Shown piece after piece: positions 18,684 to 27,455 of a DNA stretch of 64,000 nt. Origin of the DNA: Pseudomonadota bacterium (GTDB lineage: Bacteria > Pseudomonadota > Alphaproteobacteria > Dongiales > Dongiaceae); contig JACPDN010000010.1 in NCBI GenBank assembly GCA_016183985.1, positions 434,001 to 498,000 on the forward strand. Direction: 5' to 3'. Positions within the stretch are counted from its first letter, which is position 1. Each line of letters starts with the position of its first letter. The notes under the pieces were generated by a model that saw only the letters and a program-made list of their open reading frames with translations, searched no databases and was not told the DNA's origin. Both the position numbers and the translations under genes were made by a program.

Positions 18684-19139
18684 ATGAGCCAACGTCTCGA
18701 CTACAACAAGATCGCACCGGCCGGCGCCAAGGCGCTTGGCGGTGTCTACGCCTATGTCATGCAGAGCGGCCTCTCGCCGGCGCTGATCGAACTGGTTTTC
18801 CTGCGCATCTCGCAGATCAACAACTGCGCCTATTGCCTCGACATGCATACGCGCGATCTGGTGAAGAAGGGTGTCGCCATTGAAAAGCTGGCGCTGGTGC
18901 AGGCTTGGGGCGAGGGTGGCTCTCTCTTCGACGAGCGCGAGCGTGCAGCGCTCGCCTGGGCCGAAACCGTGACGCGCGTTGCCGAAACCAACGTGCCCGA
19001 TGATGCATACCAGGCCGCCCGTGTGGTGTTCGAAGAACGCGAACTCATCGACCTCACCATCGCGATCGGCCTGATGAACACCTACAATCGCCTAGCCATC
19101 AGCTTCCGCAACGCGCCGCAGGCGGTGGCGGCGAAGTAG
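18684..19139 (+). CDS. Carboxymuconolactone decarboxylase / AhpD-like protein
   Basis: A 151-residue protein of the CMD/AhpD-like fold. The redox CxxC is C48-x-x-C51 with H55 (NNCAYCLDMH), the arrangement of alkylhydroperoxidase-type members rather than true decarboxylases. The start has AAGGAG eight bases upstream. Second gene of the cupin operon probably controlled by the divergent MocR protein. Predicted cytoplasmic peroxidase or thiol oxidoreductase. It ends 34 bases before the repeat array. Confidence 0.88.
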   Translation: MSQRLDYNKIAPAGAKALGGVYAYVMQSGLSPALIELVFLRISQINNCAYCLDMHTRDLVKKGVAIEKLALVQAWGEGGSLFDERERAALAWAETVTRVAETNVPDDAYQAARVVFEERELIDLTIAIGLMNTYNRLAISFRNAPQAVAAK

Positions 19140-19173
19140 GGTCATTCATTTCATCAGGCTCCTTCCTTTGCTC

Positions 19174-19755
19174 GTCATGCCCGGGCTTGTCCCGGGCATC
19201 CAGTCTCGCAGACGGCACTACTGGATCCCCGGGACTGCGCCCGGGGATGACGGTAGAGGGTGGGGCGGTGACGTCGTCAGGCAGAATGACGAGGGCGCGA
19301 GAACGACGGGGGGCGGGGCGACGAGGGGGAGGCGATACGCAACCGGTCAGCGGGCGCCATGCACCTGCCCAAGTTCGTCATGCCCGGGCTTGTCCCGGGC
19401 ATCCAGTCTCGTAGACGGCACCACTGGATCCCCGGGACTGCGCCCGGGGATGACGGTAGGGGGTGGGGACGACGAGGAAGAGGCGATACGCAACCGGTCA
19501 ACGGGCCCCATGCACCTGCCCAAGTTCGTCATGCCCGGGCTTGTCCCGGGCATCCAGTTTCGCAGGCGGCACCGCTGGATCCCCGGGACTGCGCCCGGGG
19601 ATGACGGTAGGGGGCGGAGCGACGAGGGGGAGGCGATACGCAACCGGTCAACGGGCGCCATGCGCCTGCCCAAGTTCGTCATGCCCGGGCTTGTCCCGGG
19701 CATCCAGTTTCGCAGACGGCACCAGTGGATCCCCGGGACTGCGCCCGGGGATGAC
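19174..19755. repeat. Array of four 78-bp twin-hairpin repeats
   Basis: Four near-identical 78-bp units at 19174-19251, 19377-19454, 19528-19605 and 19678-19755. The last three recur at 150-151 bp because a conserved spacer (containing GCGATACGCAACCGGTCA) is duplicated with them; the first interval is 203 bp. Each unit begins GTCAT, has a hairpin with stem GCCCGGG/CCCGGGC, then ATCCAG, a short loop, and an inverted second half with stem CCCCGGG/CCCGGGG ending ATGAC. A fifth identical-length unit lies in the predicted origin at 61955. The array ends 30 bases from the stop of a GIY-YIG gene. Confidence 0.93.
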
Positions 19756-19785
19756 GGTAGAGGGTGGGGACGACGATGGGCTGAG

Positions 19786-20073
19786 TTACAGCATCAGCCT
19801 GTCATAGAGGTCATCCCAATCGGGATTGCTGGCTTCGATCACATTGATCTTCCAGGCGCGCGGCCAGTGTTTGATGCTCTTTTCGCGCTGGATCGCCGAT
19901 CGGATATCGTCGTGAAATTCAGCAAAGACCAAGCGCTTCAGCGCATATCGCGCGGTGAACCCGTCAACGACGTGGGTCCGATGCTCCCACGCCCGTCTCG
20001 ATAGGTCGCTGGTGACGCCGGTATAGAGCGTGCCGAGTTTTCTGTTCGTGACGATGTAGACCCAGCCGCCCAT
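19786..20073 (-). CDS. GIY-YIG nuclease-family protein, repeat-associated
   Basis: A 95-residue single-domain GIY-YIG protein. The GIY and YIG strands are seen as GGWVYIVTN and TLYTGVT, followed by the conserved Arg region DLSRRAWEHR and a Glu in REKSIKHW. There is no DNA-binding extension. By eye it is about 65 percent identical, without gaps, to the protein at 41934-42230. Its 3' end faces the four-copy repeat array 30 bases away; its 5' end is 14 bases from the yggS stop. The repeat association suggests a mobile or repeat-processing role, not a housekeeping one. Function is inferred. Confidence 0.88.
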   Translation of the reverse strand: MGGWVYIVTNRKLGTLYTGVTSDLSRRAWEHRTHVVDGFTARYALKRLVFAEFHDDIRSAIQREKSIKHWPRAWKINVIEASNPDWDDLYDRLML

Positions 20074-20087
20074 CGTCGCCCGTCAAT

Positions 20088-20759
20088 TCACCGCGCGCCG
20101 AAGATTGCCGTGCCGATGCGGACATGGGTGGCGCCGAATTGGATCGCCGTCTCGAAATCGCCGCTCATGCCCATGCTGAGCTGAGTGAGGCCGTTGCGTC
20201 TGGCCATTTCGCGCAGCAATGCGAAATAGGGGGCGGGGTGTTTGTCGGCAGGCGGGATACACATCAGCCCGTCGATCTTCAACGCCAATTCATCGCGGCA
20301 GAGTTTCACGAAGGCATCGATCTCGGTCGGGGCAATGCCGGCCTTCTGCGGCTCCTCGCCGATATTGACCTGGATGAAGAGGCGGGGTGCGCGTTTCTGC
20401 TTCTGCATTTCCCCGGCGAGGGCGCGCGCGAGCTTCTCGCGATCGACACTTTCGATGACATCGAAGAGGGCGACCGCTTCAGGCACCTTATTGCTTTGCA
20501 ACGGGCCGATGAGATGCAGCTCGAGATCCGGATACTGTGCTTTGAGTGCCGGGAACTTGCCCTGCGCTTCCTGCACGCGGTTCTCGCCGAAGACTCTCTG
20601 TCCGACAGCAATGGCGGCAGCAACGGCTTCGGCCGGATGCATCTTTGAAACGGCGACCAGCGTGACGGCTTCCGCGAGGCGCCCGTCGGCCTTGGCCGCT
20701 GCATCGAGATGACGGCGGACCTCAGCGAGATTGTCGGCAATGTGGGGGAAATCGGTCAT
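20088..20759 (-). CDS. YggS-family PLP homeostasis protein
   Basis: A 223-residue PLP-binding protein with the alanine-racemase N-terminal TIM-barrel fold but no C-terminal domain. The PLP lysine is K39 in LVAVSKMHP, and GENRVQEAQGK, LIGPLQSNK and LSMGMSGDFETAI are typical. The family (YggS/PLPBP) balances free PLP and amino-acid pools rather than catalysing a known reaction. Often near cell-division or proC genes; here it stands alone, followed by the GIY-YIG gene. Confidence 0.93.
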   Translation of the reverse strand: MTDFPHIADNLAEVRRHLDAAAKADGRLAEAVTLVAVSKMHPAEAVAAAIAVGQRVFGENRVQEAQGKFPALKAQYPDLELHLIGPLQSNKVPEAVALFDVIESVDREKLARALAGEMQKQKRAPRLFIQVNIGEEPQKAGIAPTEIDAFVKLCRDELALKIDGLMCIPPADKHPAPYFALLREMARRNGLTQLSMGMSGDFETAIQFGATHVRIGTAIFGAR

Positions 20760-20848
20760 GGCGGCACGGCGATATCGGTGGTGAAAGTGCCGCGACCTTA
20801 GCTTGCCAGCCTGCAGCTATACAATCGATCCGTGAGGCACAAAAGCAA

Positions 20849-20876
20849 GAAGGGGCGCGGTTGCCCGCACCCCTTC
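20849..20876 (-). terminator. Intrinsic terminator of the porin gene
   Basis: GAAGGGG.GCGG, a TTGC loop, then CCGC.CCCCTTC. Read on the minus strand it lies 39 bases beyond the porin stop and is followed by TTGCTTTTGT. Confidence 0.7.
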
Positions 20877-20914
20877 AAGTGATCGTCTAACTTATCTGGC
20901 CGAAGCCAGAAGCA

Positions 20915-22024
20915 TTAGAACTTAATCGACGAACCGACCGAGAATTCGATCGAGTCGTAGTCGTCCAACGCATCGTCCTGGTCGGCATCAGCCCAGCTGT
21001 AGAAGATGCCCGCATCGAGATCGATGCCCGGGCCCATCGCGTACGAACCGGTCACACCGACGCGATCCGAGGTCTGGTCCTTCGCATCAGCGACATCGAG
21101 TTCGGCATGGGCCCAACCAGCGCCGACGGTCCAAGCGTCGACGTTGTAGCTGAGACCGGTACCGATGGCCCAGCCATTTTCGCCCTGACCATTGACGTCG
21201 TCGAGGTAGGTACCCGCGACGCCGACACTGAAGCCGCCGAACGTGGCATTGATACCGGCGTTGTAGCCAGCCTGCTCGTCAGCACCATCGGCCTGTTCCT
21301 GGAGATCACCTTCCCAGTAAGCCGCACCACCGAGTGACAGACCCCAGCCATCGCCTTCGAGGTCGTAATGGACGCCGAGGCCGAAGTTGTTGTCAGCATC
21401 GACACCGTCGTTGCTGGTCGCACGCCACGAACCGTCAGCGTTATCGCCGTTGTTGTAGTCTTTCTCGTTGTCGTTCGGCGTGTACGACACACCGAAGCTG
21501 AAACCACCCCAGTTCGGCGAGTAGTAAACGAGCTTCTGCGACTTGTCCTGGTTGGCCAGCATGCCTTCCGGATCGAAGATGCCCGGCGAGGTCGCGGAGC
21601 CGGTGGTGTTCGGCGAATACGGGCCGAAGTTCGCGGTCGAGCCCGGCGGCAGCATGTACATGTTGCCGGCCGCACCAGCCTGCGAACCGATACGGAAGTC
21701 ACCGAAGCCGCCCTTGAAATAGGCATAGGCCTGGTCGATCTGGTCGTTGTTTTCGTCGCCGCCTTCGAGGTCGAAGCGGGCGCCGACGGTGATGCCGTTA
21801 TCCAGCGTCACGCTGCCGAGGAAATAGATTTCGGCGTCGGTACCAACGCCAACGGCGTTGATGTTGTCGCCGGCTTCACCAGCGCTGTCGTCGTCGAAAG
21901 CGACGCCGAACTGGTTGGTGATGTAGCCACCGAGGCTCAGTTTGACACCATCGGACGCCTGAGCGGTACCGGCCAGAAGGCCGACGCCGAGCAGAGCCGA
22001 GGTCCCCAGGAGAACTTTTTTCAT
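20915..22024 (-). CDS. Gram-negative porin
   Basis: An outer-membrane beta-barrel porin, 369 residues from the ATG at 22024. The start is chosen because it begins a typical signal peptide (MKKVLLGTSALLGVGLLAG, cleavage after TAQA) with AGGGA upstream; the longer frame is leader sequence. The mature protein is acidic and Gly-rich with alternating strands, the EGGDENNDQIDQAYAYFKGGFGDFRIG block of the alphaproteobacterial porin family, and ends in the terminal Phe needed for Bam-dependent assembly (SSIKF). Own terminator at 20849. Substrate range is not predictable. Confidence 0.92.
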   Translation of the reverse strand: MKKVLLGTSALLGVGLLAGTAQASDGVKLSLGGYITNQFGVAFDDDSAGEAGDNINAVGVGTDAEIYFLGSVTLDNGITVGARFDLEGGDENNDQIDQAYAYFKGGFGDFRIGSQAGAAGNMYMLPPGSTANFGPYSPNTTGSATSPGIFDPEGMLANQDKSQKLVYYSPNWGGFSFGVSYTPNDNEKDYNNGDNADGSWRATSNDGVDADNNFGLGVHYDLEGDGWGLSLGGAAYWEGDLQEQADGADEQAGYNAGINATFGGFSVGVAGTYLDDVNGQGENGWAIGTGLSYNVDAWTVGAGWAHAELDVADAKDQTSDRVGVTGSYAMGPGIDLDAGIFYSWADADQDDALDDYDSIEFSVGSSIKF

Positions 22025-22456
22025 CTCGAGATTCCCTAAGTTTGCGATTGCCACCAGACTTTCCCCACCTTTACGGTTTTCTGAGGAAGGCCCGGATGCC
22101 CCTCGTTCGAAGACCGGCTTGCTGGGTCGGTTTTGCCAAGTACTTGACGAAATCGACTCAAAAAGCCCGCTCAGTCCGCGAACACGTCGTACCTTCTCGG
22201 AATGGCGGGGGGGTGTCAAACCATTTGAGCCGAACACTGTGGCATTTTTCAGTGCCTGTGGCGCAAAAGACACAAGCCTTACTGCGAGCCCGACGCCACC
22301 ATGACCGCATTTTGGGCGCCAGAAAATTGTCGAGCGATATTAAACGGATCGCCCTCGACCTGTGACAAGTAAATGAAGGCGCCGGGCTGGATGGCACGCG
22401 CCGCGGCGCAGCAATGACACACCCGCACGCGACCTCGGCATCCGAGGCGCGGGCGA
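22025..22456. other. Intergenic region upstream of the porin (432 bp)
   Basis: No gene is supported here. On the minus strand a TTGACA (plus-strand 22214-22219) could be a -35 element, which would give the porin a leader of roughly 160-190 bases, but I see no good -10 at the right distance. A G7 run is at 22207-22213. The sulfotransferase gene also reads into this region from the other side on the same strand. Confidence 0.4.
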
Positions 22457-23317
22457 TCAGTTGGCCCTGGTCGTTTCGAGCGGGTAATAGCCGAAACGCG
22501 CCATCTGCTCCTGGTGTTTGCTGACCACCTGTTCAATTTGTGCCGGGGTCAGCACATCGCGCCACTGGCCGGACTTGCCGACCCGGAAGAACTTGCTGCC
22601 CTTGGCCGATTTCTCATGGAAACCCTTGGCTTCTTCCTGGGCGCGGAGGTTCTTGAAGGAAGATTGCTCGATCGCCTTCTCGAGCACCTCGCGCGGCGGC
22701 TTCAACCCTAGGAACCGGGTGATACCGCCGAAAGTATGCAGCGGCTTAGCCAGCATGTCCTCGTAACGGACGACGTGAAGGCCGGGATGCGGGTTCTGGG
22801 TCCAGCTTTTGACATGCATCGACCAGGAGGAGTGGATCTCGAAGACGATATTGCCGTCGGCAAGGCCCCCATTATTGGGGTCGCTCATGACCTCGATGGC
22901 CTTGTCGATATCGACTCCGTAATGGTCGGCCAGTGAAATCACCAGATCCAGCGGGTTGCGCACCACATATATAGTGCCGGCGGTAAGATCCATATTGATG
23001 GTCGGATGGCCATGAAGCTCCATCAAGGCGTTATGGGTCTTGGCAATCACGGTCCGCGGGGTGGAGGCGACCATGGCGAGCTGCGCCCCCCGGCGCATCT
23101 TCGCCACATCCTGACGGGTCCATTGCAGGGGCGGGCGGGTATCGAGATGTTTGAACCATTGCACCAGGGAATCCCCGGTGGTGAGTTCGTTCATCTGGTT
23201 AATGTCGACCGCGCCGCCTTTACCGGTGGCGGCCGGGCGCATCAAATTGTGAATAAAAGCCCTAAGCCAGGTATTCCCCGATTTGGGATAGCTCGCCAGC
23301 CACAGAATCTTGCCCAT
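22457..23317 (-). CDS. Sulfotransferase-domain protein
   Basis: A 286-residue PAPS-dependent sulfotransferase homologue. The 5'-phosphosulfate loop is SYPKSGNTWLRAF near the N-terminus, the 3'-phosphate motif is VVRNPLDLVISLADHYG, and the C-terminal FFRVGKSGQWRDVLTP matches the family's cofactor-binding block. It is more like cytosolic aryl/alcohol sulfotransferases than the Stf0 type. The acceptor is unknown; cell-surface glycans or lipids are plausible. There is no cys or PAPS-synthesis gene nearby. Confidence 0.88.
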   Translation of the reverse strand: MGKILWLASYPKSGNTWLRAFIHNLMRPAATGKGGAVDINQMNELTTGDSLVQWFKHLDTRPPLQWTRQDVAKMRRGAQLAMVASTPRTVIAKTHNALMELHGHPTINMDLTAGTIYVVRNPLDLVISLADHYGVDIDKAIEVMSDPNNGGLADGNIVFEIHSSWSMHVKSWTQNPHPGLHVVRYEDMLAKPLHTFGGITRFLGLKPPREVLEKAIEQSSFKNLRAQEEAKGFHEKSAKGSKFFRVGKSGQWRDVLTPAQIEQVVSKHQEQMARFGYYPLETTRAN

Positions 23318-23564
23318 TCCGACCTTCCCGGCGCCAGCGCACCGAATTTTGAACTGGCAGACCGATCGCCCAGAGCGTTAACCCTGCGACAGAACTGCGA
23401 TTTAGCCGCGGATGGCACCGCGATCTGGTTGACGAGAGGGGGCCATTTCGCATACCAGTCTTGGGCCGCTTTTCGGGCCGGTTGCTGACGAGACCATGCG
23501 CTCTGACGCCAAAGACTTTCGTCCGTTAAGGTGGCTTTAGGGGTAAGAGCGTCAGGCCGTCAAT

Positions 23565-24143
23565 ATGAAACTCCCACATCGTCACACTGGCCGGTCCCGG
23601 CTGGGTCTTCTCGTCGGGAAAAGGCTGCTTCTTGGCCTCTCTGCCGGTGCCGCAGCTTTGACGCTGGTCGCCTGCAACGCCGATTTCGGCGGCGAGGAAA
23701 AATATCCGGAGCGCCGCCAGAAGGGCGATAACGGCCCGGTCTACGACCAGGGCAATACGATTTTTGGCGAAGGCGGCCTGTTCGGCGCGCAGCCCAAGGA
23801 TGACGGGTCGGGCGGTTCCGGCGTCGGCGTCAACTCGCTGCTGTGGCGCGCCAGCCTCGACACCATCTCATTCATGCCGCTGGTTTCGGCCGATCCCTTC
23901 GGCGGCGTCATCATCACCGATTGGTACACGCCGCCGGCCACCCCGGATGAGCGTTTCAAGGTGAATGTCTACATCCTGGGCCGCGCGCTGCGGGCCGACG
24001 GCGTCCGCGCCTCGGTCTTCCGCCAGCAGAACCAGGGCGGCACCTGGATCGACGCGCCAGTGGCCCTCAACACGGCGACCGATCTCGAAAACGCCATCCT
24101 GACCCGCGCCCGCCAGCTGCGCCAATCCGGCCAGCAGGAATAG
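23565..24143 (+). CDS. DUF3576 lipoprotein
   Basis: A 192-residue predicted lipoprotein; the signal peptide ends LTLVAC near residue 37. The mature part contains the DUF3576 pattern GVNSLLWRASLDTISFMPL and DPFGGVIITDWY. Genes of this family commonly precede leuS in alphaproteobacteria, as here, and the set with lptE suggests an envelope role. Function is unknown. A twin-hairpin repeat separates it from leuS. Confidence 0.9.
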   Translation: MKLPHRHTGRSRLGLLVGKRLLLGLSAGAAALTLVACNADFGGEEKYPERRQKGDNGPVYDQGNTIFGEGGLFGAQPKDDGSGGSGVGVNSLLWRASLDTISFMPLVSADPFGGVIITDWYTPPATPDERFKVNVYILGRALRADGVRASVFRQQNQGGTWIDAPVALNTATDLENAILTRARQLRQSGQQE

Positions 24144-24164
24144 GGGCCGGACACACCTCCACTT

Positions 24165-24251
24165 GTCATGGCCCGCTTTAGGCGGGCCATCCACGAGTTT
24201 GTCGGCAGCGGCTTGTAATTCGTGGATGGCCCGCCTAAAGCGGGCCATGAC
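24165..24251. repeat. Twin-hairpin GTCAT repeat (87 bp)
   Basis: Lies between the DUF3576 gene and leuS. The two arms match perfectly in inverted orientation for 32 bases: GTCAT, a hairpin with stem GGCCCGC/GCGGGCC, then ATCCACGA. The central loop is about 23 bases and has no gene. The GTCAT ends and ATCCACGA are shared with 4703 and 41874, but the stem sequence differs. Confidence 0.88.
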
Positions 24252-24268
24252 ACCGAAAGAAACCGATC

Positions 24269-26848
24269 ATGTCGCGATATAATTTCCACGAAGCAGAAGG
24301 CAAATGGCAGCAGGCCTGGTCTGCCCGGAACTGCTTTGCCGCCTCGACCGACCTCACCAAGCCCAAATATTACGTCCTCGAGATGTTCCCCTATCCGTCG
24401 GGGCGCATCCATATGGGCCATGTGCGCAACTATACGATGGGCGATGTCGTCGCCCGCTATAAGCGCGCCAAGGGCTTCAATGTGCTGCATCCCATGGGCT
24501 GGGACGCCTTCGGTCTGCCGGCGGAAAACGCCGCACGCGACATGAAGATCCATCCGGCCAGCTGGACCTATGACAACATCGCCAATATGCGCGCCGAGCT
24601 GAAGCGCATGGGCCTGGCGCTCGACTGGTCGAAGGAATTGGCAACCTGCCATCCGGGCTATTACGCCCACCAGCAGCGCATCTTCCTGGAATTCTTCAAG
24701 GCGGGCCTCGCCTACCGGAAAGAGGCTTTCGTCAATTGGGATCCGATCGACATGACCGTGCTCGCCAACGAGCAGGTCATCGACGGCAAGGGCTGGCGCT
24801 CCGGCGCCCCGGTCGAGAAACGCAAGCTCAGCCAGTGGTTCCTGAAGATCACCGATTACGCCGACGATCTTCTGAACGCGCTGGGCTCGCTCGACCGCTG
24901 GCCCGAGAAGGTCCGCCTGATGCAGGAAAACTGGATCGGCAAATCGACCGGTGCCTATGTCCGCTTCAAGCTGGCGGGTAGCGACAAGCGGATCGAGGTC
25001 TTCACGACCCGTCCCGATACGCTGTTCGGCGCCAGCTTTATAGCTGTCTCGCCCGATCACGCGATCGCGGAAGCCGCCGCGAAGTCGGATCCGAAGGCCG
25101 CCGCCTTCATCGCCGAATGCCGCGCGGCCGGTACCTCCGAAGCTGCCGTCGAAGCGCAGGAGAAGCGTGGGTTTGCCCTCGGCCTCGAGGCCGAGCATCC
25201 CTTGATGCCGGGCAAGAAACTCCCGGTCTATATCGCCAATTTCGTGCTGATCGAATACGGCACCGGCGCCATCTTCGGCTGCCCGGCCGGTGACCAGCGC
25301 GATCTCGACTTCGCGCGCAAATATGATCTGCCGGTCATTCCCGTAGTGCTGCCCGCGGGCGAAGACCCGGCGACCTTTGCCATCGGCGACACCGCTTATA
25401 CCGATGACGGCACGATCTACAATTCCGACTTCCTCGACGGCCTCGATACGGAGAGCGCCAAGAAGAAGGTGGGTGCGGTCCTGAAATCGCAAGGCGACGG
25501 CGAAGCGACCACCGTCTTCCGCCTGCGCGATTGGCTGGTCAGCCGCCAGCGTTACTGGGGCTGCCCGATCCCGATCATCCATTGCGAGACCTGTGGGCCA
25601 CAGCCGGTGCCCGAGAAGGACATGCCGGTACTGCTGCCCGACGATGTGACCTTCGAGAAGCCGGGCAATCCGCTCGATCACCACCCGACCTGGAAGCATG
25701 TCGATTGCCCCAAATGCGGCAAGGCCGCGCGGCGCGAAACCGACACCTTCGACACTTTCGTCGATTCCTCCTGGTATTTCGCGCGTTTCTGCTCGCCCCG
25801 CCATGACCAGCCTGTCGACCAGGCCCTGGTCGATTACTGGCTGCCGGTCGATCAGTATATCGGTGGTGTGGAGCATGCCATTCTGCACCTCCTCTATTCG
25901 CGCTTCTTCACCCGCGCCATGAAGAAGGTGAATTTGGTGAAGCTCGACGAGCCTTTCGCCGGCCTCTTCACCCAAGGCATGGTCTGCCACGAGACCTATC
26001 GCGATCCCAAATCGGGCGAATGGCTGCTGCCCGAGCAGGTCGAGAAGAAGGGCGAGGCCGCCACCCGTACCGATACCGGCGCCGCCATCGAGATCGGCCG
26101 GTCCGAGAAGATGTCGAAGTCGAAGAAGAACGTGGTGGCGCCGGACGTCATCATCGGCGGCTATGGCGCCGATACCGCGCGCTGGTTCGTCCTCTCCGAC
26201 AGCCCGCCGGAACGGGACATGGAATGGACGGCAGCCGGGGTCGAAGGCGCCTGGCGCTTTGCCCAGCGGCTGTGGCGCCTCTCGGCCACCTGGCTCGAAG
26301 CCTATCCCACCCTCAAATCGGCACAAAGCCAACCCGGCAATCTGTCGGATGCGGCCGTGGCCCTGCGCCGCGCCAGCCACAAGGCGATCGCCGCCGTTTC
26401 CGAGGATATCGAGAAGTTCCGCTTCAACCGGGCGGTCGCCAAACTCTATGAATTCGCCAATACCCTCTCGGATTTGGCCGATAAAGACCTGAACGATGCC
26501 GGCGGCCTCTTTGCCCGGCGCGAGGCGCTGGTGACCCTTTCCCAGCTCATTGGCCCGATGATGCCGCATCTGGCCGAGGAAATGTGGGCGGCCCTCGGCC
26601 ATTCCACCCTCCTTGCCGAGACGGCTTGGCCCGAGGCCGATCCCCGGCTTATCATCGACGACACCGCGACCGTCGCCATCCAGGTCAACGGCAAGCTGCG
26701 CGCGACCATCCAGTTGGCGCGCGATTGCCCCAAGGACCAGGCGGAAGCGGCGGCCTTGGCCGAGGATGCGGTGATCCGCGCCCTTGAGGGCAAGGCCCCG
26801 AAGAAAATCGTCGTGGTGCCGAACAGGATCGTCAATGTCGTGGTCTAG
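24269..26848 (+). CDS. leuS: Leucyl-tRNA synthetase
   Basis: Charges tRNA-Leu. 859 residues, normal length for bacterial class Ia LeuRS. The HIGH-type motif is in [15 protein letters not shown] (41-55), KMSKS is at 614-618, and the CP1 editing domain (about 225-420) includes [12 protein letters not shown] and the [14 protein letters not shown] block. A zinc-like module CETCGP and CPKCGK is seen in the catalytic insert. It overlaps lptE by 14 bases, and the leuS-lptE-holA run is a conserved alphaproteobacterial operon. Confidence 0.98.
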   Translation: MSRYNFHEAEGKWQQAWSARNCFAASTDLTKPKYYVLEMFPYPSGRIHMGHVRNYTMGDVVARYKRAKGFNVLHPMGWDAFGLPAENAARDMKIHPASWTYDNIANMRAELKRMGLALDWSKELATCHPGYYAHQQRIFLEFFKAGLAYRKEAFVNWDPIDMTVLANEQVIDGKGWRSGAPVEKRKLSQWFLKITDYADDLLNALGSLDRWPEKVRLMQENWIGKSTGAYVRFKLAGSDKRIEVFTTRPDTLFGASFIAVSPDHAIAEAAAKSDPKAAAFIAECRAAGTSEAAVEAQEKRGFALGLEAEHPLMPGKKLPVYIANFVLIEYGTGAIFGCPAGDQRDLDFARKYDLPVIPVVLPAGEDPATFAIGDTAYTDDGTIYNSDFLDGLDTESAKKKVGAVLKSQGDGEATTVFRLRDWLVSRQRYWGCPIPIIHCETCGPQPVPEKDMPVLLPDDVTFEKPGNPLDHHPTWKHVDCPKCGKAARRETDTFDTFVDSSWYFARFCSPRHDQPVDQALVDYWLPVDQYIGGVEHAILHLLYSRFFTRAMKKVNLVKLDEPFAGLFTQGMVCHETYRDPKSGEWLLPEQVEKKGEAATRTDTGAAIEIGRSEKMSKSKKNVVAPDVIIGGYGADTARWFVLSDSPPERDMEWTAAGVEGAWRFAQRLWRLSATWLEAYPTLKSAQSQPGNLSDAAVALRRASHKAIAAVSEDIEKFRFNRAVAKLYEFANTLSDLADKDLNDAGGLFARREALVTLSQLIGPMMPHLAEEMWAALGHSTLLAETAWPEADPRLIIDDTATVAIQVNGKLRATIQLARDCPKDQAEAAALAEDAVIRALEGKAPKKIVVVPNRIVNVVV

Positions 26849-27434
26849 AAGAGACGTCATTCGCCTTGGGTTGGGTGGTTTTGCCCTGGCAGCAGCCGGC
26901 CCGCTGCTTTCCGCCTGCGGCTGGAAGCCGCTTTACGGCCAGGCCAGCGCCGGCCCCAGCGGCAACGCCACGGTGGATGCCAATCTGGCCTCGATCGGCA
27001 TCAAGGAGCCGTTCTGGGAGCGCGACGCCGCCCCCTTCGGCGAGTTCAGCGATGCGGGCCGTGCCAAATACGACGCGCGCACGGCGCAAATCCTGCACAA
27101 CGCCCTGCGCGATGGCCTCAACCCTTACGGCCAGCCATCATCGCCGGCCTATACATTGGGCATCAAATTGTCGGAGGCCATCAATCGTACCCTCACCGCC
27201 GATGAGGGCGATGCGCGCCGGGAAGATCTTGTGCTGAAGGCCAGCTTCCTGCTCTCCGATCTCAAGGGCGCCGAACTGCTCAAGGAACGGGCCCACTCCA
27301 CTCTCTCTTATACCGTGCTGCAGGATCCCTATACCGATCTCGAAGCCCGCAACGACGCCCGCGACCGCGCCGCGCGGCAATTGGCCGAGCAGATCAAGCT
27401 GCGCATCTCGAGCTATTTCGCCACGCATGGGTGA
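26835..27434 (+). CDS. lptE: LPS-assembly lipoprotein LptE
   Basis: The outer-membrane lipoprotein that plugs LptD in lipopolysaccharide export. 199 residues from the ATG at 26835, inside the last codons of leuS. The lipobox is LLSAC at about 24-28, followed by GWKPLYG, the family's conserved start of the mature protein. The signal peptide begins [12 protein letters not shown], which resembles a twin-arginine motif. The body is low in similarity, as usual for LptE; position between leuS and holA supports the call. Confidence 0.9.
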   Translation: MSWSRRDVIRLGLGGFALAAAGPLLSACGWKPLYGQASAGPSGNATVDANLASIGIKEPFWERDAAPFGEFSDAGRAKYDARTAQILHNALRDGLNPYGQPSSPAYTLGIKLSEAINRTLTADEGDARREDLVLKASFLLSDLKGAELLKERAHSTLSYTVLQDPYTDLEARNDARDRAARQLAEQIKLRISSYFATHG

Positions 27435-27455
27435 AGCTGTCAGCGACAGCCCCTC

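Noticed and set aside
19174-19755. Possible CRISPR array
   Set aside because: Repeats are 78 bp, internally double-palindromic, and the spacers are near-identical to one another, the opposite of CRISPR. No cas genes are present.
19168-20004. An 836-base plus-strand open frame rich in repeated MPGLVPGIQ-type peptides
   Set aside because: It is simply the translation of the twin-hairpin array running into the antisense of the GIY-YIG gene. It has no ribosome site and its periodic sequence follows the DNA repeat.
23969-26860. A 963-codon minus-strand frame opposite leuS
   Set aside because: Antisense shadow of a full-length LeuRS; composition dominated by His, Arg, Asp and Gly typical of GC-rich mirror frames.
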